Below, piece after piece: positions 46,162 through 55,330 of a stretch of DNA of 64,000 bases (the first letter of the stretch is position 1; the number at the start of each line of letters is the position of its first letter). Under the pieces are notes generated by a model. The model saw only the letters and a list, made by a program, of their open reading frames with translations, was not told the DNA's origin and ran no database searches. Source of the stretch: Nocardia ignorata NBRC 108230 (lineage in GTDB: Bacteria > Actinomycetota > Actinomycetes > Mycobacteriales > Mycobacteriaceae); the NCBI RefSeq assembly GCF_001612905.1, contig NZ_BDBI01000026.1, forward strand, positions 166,638 through 230,637. Direction: 5' to 3'. Position numbers and translations under genes: made by a program.

Positions 46162-47220
46162 GTGCGCGAGCAGGCACGCACCACCCTCGGTCCGGTTCGG
46201 GAGCGTCCCCTGGTGCTCTGGACGCTGATCGTCGTCGGTGGGTTCGCCGCGCTCGCGGTGTCGATCCTGATCGCCGTCACCCTCGGCCCGGCCGACATCT
46301 CGCCGGTGAACGTGCGCGACGTGCTGCTGAACCACCTCGGGCTCACCGATGTCCCCGTGCGGGTGTCGAAGAACGCGATCGTCTGGGAGGAACGCCTGCC
46401 GCGTGCGCTGGTCGCCGCCGCGTGCGGTGCCGGGCTCGGCATCTGCGGTGTGATCATGCAGTCGCTGCTGCGCAACCCGCTGGCCGACCCGTTCGTCCTC
46501 GGTATCTCCTCCGGTGCGTCGACCGGCGCGGTGATCGTCGGTGTGCTCGGGGTGGGCGGGGCGGCGCTCGGGTTGTCGGGCGGGGCGTTCCTCGGTTCGC
46601 TCGTCGCGTTCGGGCTGGTGCTGCTACTGGCCCGCATGTCCGGCGGCAGCAACGACCGGGTGATCCTGGCGGGCGTCGCGAGCACCCAATTGTTCTCGGC
46701 GCTCACCTCGTTCGTCATCTTCGCGTTCGCCGACTCCGACGAGACACGCGGCGTGATGTTCTGGCTGCTCGGCTCGCTGGAAGGGGTGCGCTGGGACGAT
46801 GTGACGCTGTGCGCGATCGTCGTGCTGGCGGGTGCGGCGGTGTGCCTGTACTTCGCCTACGTGCTCGACGCCTTCTCCTTCGGTGACGATGTGGCCGCCT
46901 CGCTCGGCATCGCCGTCGCCAAGGTGCGCATGCTGTTGCTCATCGTGACCGCGCTCATCACCGCGACCCTGGTCAGCGTCGCGGGCGCGATCGGATTCGT
47001 CGGGCTGGTCCTTCCGCACGCGGCGCGCTTCCTCGTCGGTCCCCGCCACAGCCGGTTGGTTCCGGCGACCGCGCTGCTCGGCGCGGTGTTCATGGTGTGG
47101 GTGGACGCGATCTCACGGGTGGCGTTCGCGCCGACCCCGCTGCCCGTCGGGGTGGGGACGGCCCTGATCGGTGTGCCCGCGTTCATCGTCATTCTGTCGC
47201 GCCGAAGGAGTGTGCGATGA
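46162..47220 (+). CDS. Iron-siderophore ABC importer, permease (FecCD)
   Basis: 352 aa, about ten membrane helices. FecCD motifs: WEERLPRALVAAACGAGLGICGVIMQSLLRNPLADPFVLGISSGASTGA near helix 2-3, the coupling segment DDVAASLGIAVAKVR, and GAIGFVGLVLPHAARFLVGPRHSRLVPATALLGA. A single permease gene implies a homodimer. GTG start 5 nt after the binding-protein stop; overlaps the ATPase gene. Confidence 0.92.
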   Translation: MREQARTTLGPVRERPLVLWTLIVVGGFAALAVSILIAVTLGPADISPVNVRDVLLNHLGLTDVPVRVSKNAIVWEERLPRALVAAACGAGLGICGVIMQSLLRNPLADPFVLGISSGASTGAVIVGVLGVGGAALGLSGGAFLGSLVAFGLVLLLARMSGGSNDRVILAGVASTQLFSALTSFVIFAFADSDETRGVMFWLLGSLEGVRWDDVTLCAIVVLAGAAVCLYFAYVLDAFSFGDDVAASLGIAVAKVRMLLLIVTALITATLVSVAGAIGFVGLVLPHAARFLVGPRHSRLVPATALLGAVFMVWVDAISRVAFAPTPLPVGVGTALIGVPAFIVILSRRRSVR

Positions 47221-48002
47221 CGCTGCACGCGCAGAACGTCACCTGGGATCGGGGCGGGGCGCTCGTCGTCGACGGGGTGAGTCTCACGCCGTCGCCGGGG
47301 CAGACCGTCGGCCTGCTCGGGCCCAACGGGTCCGGAAAGTCCTCGTTGTTGCGGCTGCTCAACGGAGTGGTGCGGCCGACCTCGGGCGTGGTGACCCTCG
47401 ACGGGGACGACCTCACCGCCGTCAAACGCAGGCAGATCGCGCGGGCGGTCGCCGTGGTGAGTCAGCACGCCGACACCGACGTCGACATCACCGTCGCCGA
47501 CGTGGTTCGGCTCGGCCGCATCCCGCATCGCGGCACCTTCGGCGGCAACACCGCCGCCGACGAAGCCGCGGTGGCCGCCGCGCTCGAACACACCGGGCTC
47601 ACGGCGAAGGCGGACCGCTTGTGGCACCGGCTCTCCGGCGGTGAGAAGCAGCGTGTGCAGATCGCGCGGGCGCTGGCGCAGGAACCGCGTGAACTCCTGC
47701 TCGACGAGCCGACCAATCACCTCGACATCCACCATCAGCTCGAATTGCTCGCTCTGGTCACCCGGCTGCCGGTGACCAGCGTGATCGCCCTGCACGATCT
47801 GAATCTGGCCGCCATGTTCTGCGATGCGGTGGTCGTGTTGAAGGAGGGCCGGGTCGTGGCGGGTGGTCCGCCGGTCGACGTCCTGACCGCCGATCTGATC
47901 GCCGAGGTGTACAACGTGCGCGCCGAGGTGATCACCGACGCGGCGAAGGGCCGGCTGTCCATCCTGTTCGAACCGGGGCCGGTCCCGGTCCCCGCACCCT
48001 GA
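47217..48002 (+). CDS. Iron-siderophore ABC importer, ATPase (FecE)
   Basis: 261 aa from the ATG overlapping the permease stop, with a GAAGGAG site. Walker A GPNGSGKSS, Q-loop in AVVSQHADTDVDITV, signature LSGGEKQRVQIARALAQ, Walker B LLLDEPTNHLD and H-loop ALHDLNLAAMF. The FecE/FhuC-type spacing fits a siderophore importer. Confidence 0.93.
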   Translation: MTLHAQNVTWDRGGALVVDGVSLTPSPGQTVGLLGPNGSGKSSLLRLLNGVVRPTSGVVTLDGDDLTAVKRRQIARAVAVVSQHADTDVDITVADVVRLGRIPHRGTFGGNTAADEAAVAAALEHTGLTAKADRLWHRLSGGEKQRVQIARALAQEPRELLLDEPTNHLDIHHQLELLALVTRLPVTSVIALHDLNLAAMFCDAVVVLKEGRVVAGGPPVDVLTADLIAEVYNVRAEVITDAAKGRLSILFEPGPVPVPAP

Positions 48003-48008
48003 TCCGCG

Positions 48009-49217
48009 GTGCCGGGTTCGGGTCGGCCACTGCTCGACCGGTGGTCGCTGTCGCGTGATCTGGTCGCCGCGACTCCGGCGGTGCGGTTGCTCGTGCTCAC
48101 CCAGCTGGCGTTCAACGTCGGCTTCTTCATGGTGCTGCCGTACCTGTCGGTGTACCTGACCGAGGATCTCGGGCTGCGCGCGGCGTTCGTCGGGGCGGTG
48201 CTCGGCTTGCGCACCTTCTCGCAGCAGGGGATGTTCTTCGTCGGTGGTTCGCTGGCCGACCGGTGGGGCGTGCGACCCGTGGTCGTCGCCGGCTGCCTTT
48301 GTCGCATAACAGGGTTCGTCGGCCTGGCGGCGGTCACCTCGGTGCCGGGGATCGTGGTGGCGACCGTGCTGATCGGGTTCGCCGGCGCGTTGTTCTCGCC
48401 CGCCGTCGAGAGCGCGCTCGCCACCGCGGCCGGGAGCGCGGGGCGGGCACGCACCGAGGCGTTCGCGTTGTTCTCCGCATTCGGGCAGGTGGGGGCGTTC
48501 ACCGGCCCGTTGCTCGGGGCCTTGCTGCTCGCCGCCGACTTCGCGGTGGCATGCCTGGTCGCGGCCGGGGTCTTCGCGGTGATCCTGCTCGCGCATCTGC
48601 GGTGGTTGCCCCGCACACCCGGTGCGCACAGCACCTGGCGCGAGGGCTGGCGGGAAGTGCTCGCCAACAAGCGGTTTCTCGTGTTCGCGGTGGCGATGAG
48701 CACGCAGTTGGTCGCCTACAACCAGCTGTATCTGCTGCTGCCGCTCGAGGTGGAACGGGCGTGGGGTTCGCAGGCGCCGCTCGGCTGGTTCTTCGCGCTC
48801 TCGTCGCTGTTCGTGGTGGTCGCGCAGTTGCCGGTGACCCGGCGGGCGCGTTCGGCCGCCGCCCTGCCGGTCGGGCTGCTGGTGATGGCGACCGCGTTCC
48901 TGGTGATGGCGGTGTGCGCGCCCGCCCGGTGGCACGGCGTGGCGGGGCTGATTCCGGCGGCGGTGTTCGTGCTGCTGCTGGCGCTCGGGCAGATGATCGT
49001 GCTGCCGGTGTCGCGGGACATGGTGGGGCGCATCGCCGGTGAGCGGCGGCTCGGGTCGTACTACGGGTTGCTCGCGTCCATCGGCGGGGTGGGTGTGCTG
49101 ATCGGCTCCGTGGTCACCGGTGTGCTGATCGATCTGGTGCCCGGGGGGAGTGCGCCGTGGGTCGCGGTGGCGGTCGCGCTGTGCGCGAGCGCTGTCGTGC
49201 TGCGGCGCGGCGGTTAG
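48009..49217 (+). CDS. MFS transporter in the siderophore operon
   Basis: 402 aa, GTG 6 nt after the ATPase stop. Twelve predicted membrane helices in two halves. MFS motif A-like GGSLADRWGVRPVVVAG between helices 2 and 3, and PGAHSTWREGWREVLANKRFL in the central loop. The general resemblance is to small drug/siderophore exporters. Its place as last gene of the iron-uptake operon suggests export or recycling of the siderophore or release of its iron-free form; the substrate is inferred only from context. Confidence 0.85.
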   Translation: MPGSGRPLLDRWSLSRDLVAATPAVRLLVLTQLAFNVGFFMVLPYLSVYLTEDLGLRAAFVGAVLGLRTFSQQGMFFVGGSLADRWGVRPVVVAGCLCRITGFVGLAAVTSVPGIVVATVLIGFAGALFSPAVESALATAAGSAGRARTEAFALFSAFGQVGAFTGPLLGALLLAADFAVACLVAAGVFAVILLAHLRWLPRTPGAHSTWREGWREVLANKRFLVFAVAMSTQLVAYNQLYLLLPLEVERAWGSQAPLGWFFALSSLFVVVAQLPVTRRARSAAALPVGLLVMATAFLVMAVCAPARWHGVAGLIPAAVFVLLLALGQMIVLPVSRDMVGRIAGERRLGSYYGLLASIGGVGVLIGSVVTGVLIDLVPGGSAPWVAVAVALCASAVVLRRGG

Positions 49218-50131
49218 GTGGCGAGCTGCTCCAAGGCGGCCGACAATTCGGTGCAGGCGTCGCGTAATCGCGTGCGGAGCGAGTCGGCGGATTCGGCGAC
49301 GGCGGCTTGGGCGCGCACGTATTCCGCACGGCCGTTGGGGGTTTCGACGCGGACCGGTTCGTAGCCGAATTCGCGCAGATCGTATGGGCTGGCACGCATG
49401 TCGAGTTCCCGTGCGGTGCAGGCGAGTTCGAAACAATCCAGCAGCAGATCCGAGGGAATCAGCGGGGCCAGCTTGAAACCCCATTTGTACAAATCCATGT
49501 TCGCGTGCAGACAGCCCGGCTGCTCCCGGTGCACCTGATCGGCCCGCGTCAGCGGTTCCGAATTGCGCCCCACCGCGTCAGGGGTGAAGAACCGGAACGC
49601 GTCGAAGTGCGTGCACCGCAACGACATCGACTCCACCACCGCATCGGTCCCGGCATGCCCCAACCGCAACGGCACCTGCTGATGGCGCACCTCGTCGGTG
49701 CGGTACACCATCGCCCACTCGTGCAACCCGAAGCACGACAGCTGCGCGGGCCGCGCCGCGGTAGCGGTCAGCAACCGCCCGACGAACTCCACCGTTTCCC
49801 GCCGCTTCACCAGATACGCCGGGTCGGCCGTGAACACATCGTCGCCCAGCCGGTGATAGCCGCGGGCACCCGCGTACTCCCGTGCTCCCCGCAAACCGAT
49901 CCCGAACCCCGGATGCCACCGCCGCAGCTGCGCGGGCTTGTTCCCGTAGTAGGTGAACAGGAAATCGATGACCGGATGCGTGGTCCCCGCCGCCCGCCGC
50001 TCCAGATACGGACCGACCAGCCGATCGAGTCGCTCCCGGTGTGCGGACGCGGCGGCCTGCCACTCGGCCTCGGGCAATACCCGCGGTTCGAGAGCGGAGT
50101 CCAGGTCGTAGTGCGTGCTCACCTTTGTCAT
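49214..50131 (-). CDS. Conserved protein annotated elsewhere as 3-methyladenine DNA glycosylase
   Basis: 305 aa. The sequence is typical of a large actinobacterial family: HPVIDFLFTYYGNKPAQLRRWHPGFG, SCFGLHEWAMVY, PLRLGHAGTDAVVESMSLRCTHFDAFRFFTP, PGCLHANMDLYKWGFKLAPLIPSDLLLDCF and ELDMRASPYDL. These proteins are often labelled 3-methyladenine DNA glycosylase, but I see no helix-hairpin-helix or other glycosylase signature, so that name is doubtful. The many conserved His, Trp and Asp suggest an enzyme. Its stop overlaps that of the converging MFS gene. Confidence 0.65.
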   Translation of the reverse strand: MTKVSTHYDLDSALEPRVLPEAEWQAAASAHRERLDRLVGPYLERRAAGTTHPVIDFLFTYYGNKPAQLRRWHPGFGIGLRGAREYAGARGYHRLGDDVFTADPAYLVKRRETVEFVGRLLTATAARPAQLSCFGLHEWAMVYRTDEVRHQQVPLRLGHAGTDAVVESMSLRCTHFDAFRFFTPDAVGRNSEPLTRADQVHREQPGCLHANMDLYKWGFKLAPLIPSDLLLDCFELACTARELDMRASPYDLREFGYEPVRVETPNGRAEYVRAQAAVAESADSLRTRLRDACTELSAALEQLAT

Positions 50132-50171
50132 TGTCCCGTATCAGCCGGAGGCACCGACGACCCGGCGCAGG

Positions 50172-50768
50172 TCAGGCTCGTAGGAGCGCTACCTGCACCT
50201 GTCGGAGCCGATCCACATCGCCGCGGAAACCGGCGACCGCGTCGTTGTACAGGAACGCTTCCCACAGCCGCACCAGGGCGTAGGCCAAGGTGTCGCGGAC
50301 GATGGGCGGCTGGTAGCCCTCGGCTTCGGCGCGTTCGATCAGGCCCGCCACGACCGCGACCGCGGTCTGGTGGACGATGCCGTCGCTGCGCGTGATCAGA
50401 CGCAGGGCGCTGGTCGACTCGTTGTCGAAATAGGTGCGCAGCGAATCGTCCTCGACCAGCCAGTGGATGCAGCGGTCCAGAACCTCGTTGAGGCGTTCTC
50501 CGCCGGTCGCCCGGCACGTCCGGGCGGTGTGGGCGACCATGCGCTCGAGCTGGTGGGCGATCGCGGCTCCGAGCAGGCCGTCGCGGGAGCCGAACCAGCG
50601 GTAGATGCTGGTGCGCCCGAGGCCGAGCTGGGCGGCGATGGCGTTGACGTCGACGCGCTTGCCCGCGAGGAACGTGTCGATCGCGACGCGCAGCACATCG
50701 TCGCGGGTGGCCGCGGCCGGTCGTCCGGGCGCGCGTGTCCCTTCGGTTCGCGTCACAGGGGACAGCAT
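50172..50768 (-). CDS. TetR family regulator of the acyl-CoA dehydrogenase pair
   Basis: 198 aa from ATG 50768 (a GTG four codons on is possible). HTH at residues 20-65: TRDDVLRVAIDTFLAGKRVDVNAIAAQLGLGRTSIYRWFGSRDGLLGAAI. The C-terminal part resembles the QsdR-type ligand domain (STSALRLITRSDG, TLAYALVRLWEAFLYND). Divergent from the fadE-like operon with only 52 bp between starts and a repeated motif in the gap, so it most likely represses that operon in response to an acyl-CoA or steroid intermediate. Confidence 0.82.
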   Translation of the reverse strand: MLSPVTRTEGTRAPGRPAAATRDDVLRVAIDTFLAGKRVDVNAIAAQLGLGRTSIYRWFGSRDGLLGAAIAHQLERMVAHTARTCRATGGERLNEVLDRCIHWLVEDDSLRTYFDNESTSALRLITRSDGIVHQTAVAVVAGLIERAEAEGYQPPIVRDTLAYALVRLWEAFLYNDAVAGFRGDVDRLRQVQVALLRA

Positions 50769-50785
50769 AGGCCGCCGACGGTATT

Positions 50786-50812
50786 TGAAACATATCGCTG
50801 CCTGTGTAACAT
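50786..50812. promoter_or_regulatory. Repeated TGWAACAT motif and leaderless -10
   Basis: TGAAACAT (50786-50793) and TGTAACAT (50805-50812) start 19 bp apart in the divergent promoter. The second contains TAACAT, a -10 element 8 nt before the ATG at 50821. Two same-face half-sites suit a TetR dimer pair. Confidence 0.4.
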
Positions 50813-50820
50813 TCCCGAGC

Positions 50821-51984
<1,164 letters not shown>

Positions 51985-51993
51985 GACAGCGCA

Positions 51994-53121
51994 ATGGATT
52001 TCGAATTCACCACCGAACAGGACATGCTGCGCGACACCGTCCGTAGCGTCCTCACCCGGCACTACACCCACGAACGGCGCGCCACGGTCGTCGCCACCGA
52101 CCCCGGCTGGGATCCGCAGGTGTGGTCGACTTTCGCCGAGATCGGTCTGCTCGGCCTCACCATCCCCGCCGACGACGGCGGACTCGACGCGGGCCCGATC
52201 GAGACCATGCTCGTGCTGGAAGAACTCGGGCGTGCGCTCGCGCCGGAACCGGTGCTCGACTGCGCGCTGATCCCCGGCGCCGTCATCACCCGGGCAGGCT
52301 CCGCGCAACAGCGCAAACAGCTGCTGCCCGGGATCGCGGCAGGCGAGCGCAGGCCGGTCTTCGCCCATGTCGAGCCGGGGATGCGGCCACCGTCCGCCGC
52401 GGTGTCCACCCGGGCGACCCGCGACGATGGCAGTTGGCGGGTGACCGGGCGCAAGCATCCGGTCGCCGCCGCGGATTCGGCCGATCAGTTCATCGTCAGC
52501 GCGGCACTGCCCGACGGCGGCACCGGCCTGTTCCTGGTCGAACCGACCGATCCGGGCGTCACGGTCACCGCCTTCCGCACCCACGACGGCCGCCGCGGTG
52601 CCGACCTCACCTTCGACGGCGCCGCCGCCGAACCCCTCGGCAACCCGGTCGACGCCGCCGATGTGATCGGCGAAACGATCGTCACCGCCCAGGCCGCGCT
52701 CGGCGCCGAAGCGGTGGGCGCCATGAGCGAATCGCTGCGCCTGACCACCGAGTACCTGGGCACCCGCAAACAGTTCGGGGTCGCACTGCGTGCCTTCCAG
52801 ACGCTCACCCACCGCGCCGCCGACATGTACGTCTCGCTGGAACTGGCCAGGAGTATGAGCCTGTACGCCTCGATGTCACTGGCCGACGGCATCGCCGACC
52901 CGCTGGTCGCCGCTCGGGCGAAACTGCGAATCGGCCGCTCCGGCAGGCACATCGGCCAGGAAGCCATCCAGATGCACGGTGGCATCGGCATGACCGCCGA
53001 GTACCCGGTCGGCCACTACACCGCCCGCCTCACCGCCATCGAACACACCCTCGGCGACTCGAGTGATCACCTGCGTTACCTGACCGCCCACGTCACCGAC
53101 CACCAGCTGGCGGAGATCTGA
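51994..53121 (+). CDS. Acyl-CoA dehydrogenase, subunit 2
   Basis: 375 aa, shorter and more diverged than its neighbour. N-domain MDFEFTTEQDMLRDTVRSVLTRHY, middle strand altered (ARDDGSWRVTGRKHPV), and C-terminal ALRAFQTLTHRAADMYVSLELARSM, QEAIQMHGGIGMTAEYPVGHY. The SEPEAGSD-like FAD segment of the first subunit is replaced by EPGMRPPSAAVSTRAT, which suggests a non-identical partner subunit rather than a second homomeric enzyme. Co-transcribed with the preceding gene; hairpin downstream. Confidence 0.85.
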   Translation: MDFEFTTEQDMLRDTVRSVLTRHYTHERRATVVATDPGWDPQVWSTFAEIGLLGLTIPADDGGLDAGPIETMLVLEELGRALAPEPVLDCALIPGAVITRAGSAQQRKQLLPGIAAGERRPVFAHVEPGMRPPSAAVSTRATRDDGSWRVTGRKHPVAAADSADQFIVSAALPDGGTGLFLVEPTDPGVTVTAFRTHDGRRGADLTFDGAAAEPLGNPVDAADVIGETIVTAQAALGAEAVGAMSESLRLTTEYLGTRKQFGVALRAFQTLTHRAADMYVSLELARSMSLYASMSLADGIADPLVAARAKLRIGRSGRHIGQEAIQMHGGIGMTAEYPVGHYTARLTAIEHTLGDSSDHLRYLTAHVTDHQLAEI

Positions 53122-53134
53122 GCCGAATTCCGGC

Positions 53135-53163
53135 CCCGGCGGGCGCGAGTGTCGCCCGCCGGG
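53135..53163. terminator. Terminator after the acyl-CoA dehydrogenase operon
   Basis: CCCGGCGGGCG (53135-53145) and CGCCCGCCGGG (53153-53163), 13 nt after the stop; converging Crp gene beyond. Confidence 0.75.
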
Positions 53164-53196
53164 TCGTTCGGCGGCACGCGGCCGGACCGCCCCGGG

Positions 53197-53931
53197 TCAG
53201 TGCGACGACTCGAGGTGGTGGAGACGCTCGGGGGAGGCGAGGGCGATCGTCGGGTCGTGGAGGGTGATCAGGTTGTCCCGGTCGAATTCTTTGAGGGCTT
53301 TGTTCAAGGTGGAGACAGAGGTGCCGAGCATGGCGGCGAGGGTGCGGTGGGGCAGCTCGACGGTGTTGTCGACGGCCTCGTCGAGCAGGAGCTGGGCCAG
53401 TTGGGTCGGCAGCGGGCGGCCGAGCATGTTGATGAGGCGGCCCTGACCGGCGGCGAGGCGCTTCGCCACGCTCGTGAGCCAGCGTCGGGCGATGGCGGGG
53501 TGCTCGGCCAGGAGCGCGTCGAAAGCGGCGGCAGGCAGGAACAGGCAGTGCGCATCGGTGTGGGCGCGGGCGGTGTAGGGCGGTGGGGTTTCGAGTAGCA
53601 GGGCGAGATCGCCGTCGAGGTCGCCGGGGCGCAGGACGTCGATGACCGTTTGTTCTTGCGCCGAGCCGACCGACAGCTCGACCAGGCCCTGCCGGACGAA
53701 CCACACCCCCTCCGATGCGGCGCCGGCGGCGAACAGCAACGACCCGGCGGCCAGGTGTCTCGGCTCGAAACGGTCGGCGAATTCGTCGTAGTCCTCGGGA
53801 CGCAGCGGGCAGGTGCGCAGGCGGCCCACGCATCGCGCGACCCAGGCCGCGTGCCGTAACTGATCGTCGCCGAAATTCTCTTCGCCCGTGGCGCGGACCA
53901 AATGGGAAAACGCCCGATGACTGTGGATCAT
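53197..53931 (-). CDS. Crp/Fnr family regulator
   Basis: 244 aa from ATG 53931 with AGGAGCG upstream; the frame extends far upstream without protein character. Cyclic-nucleotide-type sensor domain (RFEPRHLAAGSLLFAAGAASEGVWFVRQGLVELS, VLRPGDLDGDLALLLETPPPYTARAHTDAHCLFLPA) and C-terminal winged helix (LPHRTLAAMLGTSVSTLNKALKEFDRDNLITLHD). The usual cAMP-contact RxS is not obvious in GDLDGDLALLLETPPPYTARA, so the ligand is uncertain. The first 40 residues (HAAWVARCVGRLRTCPL) carry two cysteines. Confidence 0.82.
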   Translation of the reverse strand: MIHSHRAFSHLVRATGEENFGDDQLRHAAWVARCVGRLRTCPLRPEDYDEFADRFEPRHLAAGSLLFAAGAASEGVWFVRQGLVELSVGSAQEQTVIDVLRPGDLDGDLALLLETPPPYTARAHTDAHCLFLPAAAFDALLAEHPAIARRWLTSVAKRLAAGQGRLINMLGRPLPTQLAQLLLDEAVDNTVELPHRTLAAMLGTSVSTLNKALKEFDRDNLITLHDPTIALASPERLHHLESSH

Positions 53932-54094
53932 TGCTCGCTCCTGGTGGTGGTGCCGCAACTTCGTCCCACTTCGATTATCCTCGCCGAACTCCGCGAATGC
54001 GTACCGCGCAAAAACGGATCTCACCACCGTCGAGGCGCGCCGACGAGGAATGTTCATCATGCGGCGGCGCCGGGGCGCATGCCAGACTAGCGGC

Positions 54095-55282
54095 GTGGGC
54101 GCGATGGGGAATGCGAGCGCTGAGGCGCGAACGGATGGGCAGCAGGGCCGCGACCGAGGCGAGGTGATCGGTGGCGGACTGCTGTGGCTGGCCAAATGGG
54201 CACTGTGTGTCGTCGCGATCGCGGCGGGCGCGTGGGTGCTCGGCACGATCGCGGGAAAACTGTGGGTGGTGCTGTTGCCGGTCGCGCTCGCGGTTGTGGT
54301 GACCACGATCCTGTGGCCCGCGACCCGATGGCTCACTGCCCACCGGATGCGACCCTCGCTGGCCGCCACGATCACCCTGGTCGGTTTTCTCGCGGTGGTG
54401 GCGGGAGTGATCGCACTGATCGTGCCGTCGGTCGCCGATCAGGCACCGCAGCTGGCGGACAAGGCGACCGCCGGTGTGAACCAGGTGCGTGACTGGGCTC
54501 AAGGTCCGCCGCTGAACATCCGCGACGAGCAGCTCGACTCCGCTGTCGACGCGATCGTGTCGCGACTGCAGTCCAGCGGTACCCAGATCGCCAACGGTGT
54601 CTTCACCGGCGTATCCACCGCGACGTCGGTCCTGATCACGATATTCCTGGTGCTGGTTCTGGTGTTCTTCTTCCTGAAGGACGGTCCGCGCCTGCTGCCC
54701 TGGATGCATGTCGTGTGCGGCAACCGCAGCGGCCGTCACATCGAGGCTGTGCTCGAACGGGTCTGGGGGACCCTCGGCGGGTTCATCCGCACGCAGGCGA
54801 TCGTCAGCTTCGTCGATGCCGCCCTCATCGGCGCGGCCCTGTTCATCCTCGACGTGCCGTTGGCGCTGGTGCTGTCGGTGATCACCTTCGTCGGCGGTTT
54901 CATCCCGATGGTCGGCGCGTTCGTGGCGGGCGCGCTCGCCGTCCTGGTCGCGTTGGTCGGCAACGGCTTCACCACCGCGCTGATCGTGCTCGGTGTCGTG
55001 ATCGCGGTGCAGCAGCTGGAAGGCAATGTGCTGCAACCGGTCCTGCAGAGCCGCAGCATGGAGTTGCACCCCGTGATCGTGCTGCTCGCGGTGACCGCGG
55101 GCGGCTCACTCTACGGCATCACCGGCGCCTTCCTCGCGGTCCCGGTGGTCGCGATGATCGCGGTGGTCCTGCGCTATCTCGGCGAACAGATCGACGCGGT
55201 CACCAGGCCCTCCGACTCCCCGGAATGCGAGACGGCGGCGAAAGCGGCTGTCACACCAGAACCATCCGGCGATTCCGCCTGA
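54095..55282 (+). CDS. AI-2E family (PerM-like) permease
   Basis: 395 aa from GTG 54095 (ATG three codons on is an alternative); no ribosome-binding site. Eight membrane helices of the PerM/TqsA type. Family landmarks are a long charged loop after helix 3 (ADQAPQLADKATAGVNQVRDWAQ), the FFLKDGPRLLPW segment, FIRTQAIVSFVDAALIGAALFILDVPLALVLSVITFVGGFIPMVG and VIAVQQLEGNVLQPVLQSRSMELHPVIVLLAVTAGG. Members export small molecules or act in Na+/H+ exchange; the substrate is unknown. Confidence 0.88.
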   Translation: MGAMGNASAEARTDGQQGRDRGEVIGGGLLWLAKWALCVVAIAAGAWVLGTIAGKLWVVLLPVALAVVVTTILWPATRWLTAHRMRPSLAATITLVGFLAVVAGVIALIVPSVADQAPQLADKATAGVNQVRDWAQGPPLNIRDEQLDSAVDAIVSRLQSSGTQIANGVFTGVSTATSVLITIFLVLVLVFFFLKDGPRLLPWMHVVCGNRSGRHIEAVLERVWGTLGGFIRTQAIVSFVDAALIGAALFILDVPLALVLSVITFVGGFIPMVGAFVAGALAVLVALVGNGFTTALIVLGVVIAVQQLEGNVLQPVLQSRSMELHPVIVLLAVTAGGSLYGITGAFLAVPVVAMIAVVLRYLGEQIDAVTRPSDSPECETAAKAAVTPEPSGDSA

Positions 55283-55330
55283 CCGATTGCCCTGCAGCAG
55301 GGAGGAATTCATCGGCGACTATGCAGGTGG

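Noticed and set aside
49214..50131. DNA glycosylase function as a firm call
   Set aside because: The name is widespread for this family, but no helix-hairpin-helix, catalytic Asp context or MPG-like motif can be seen.
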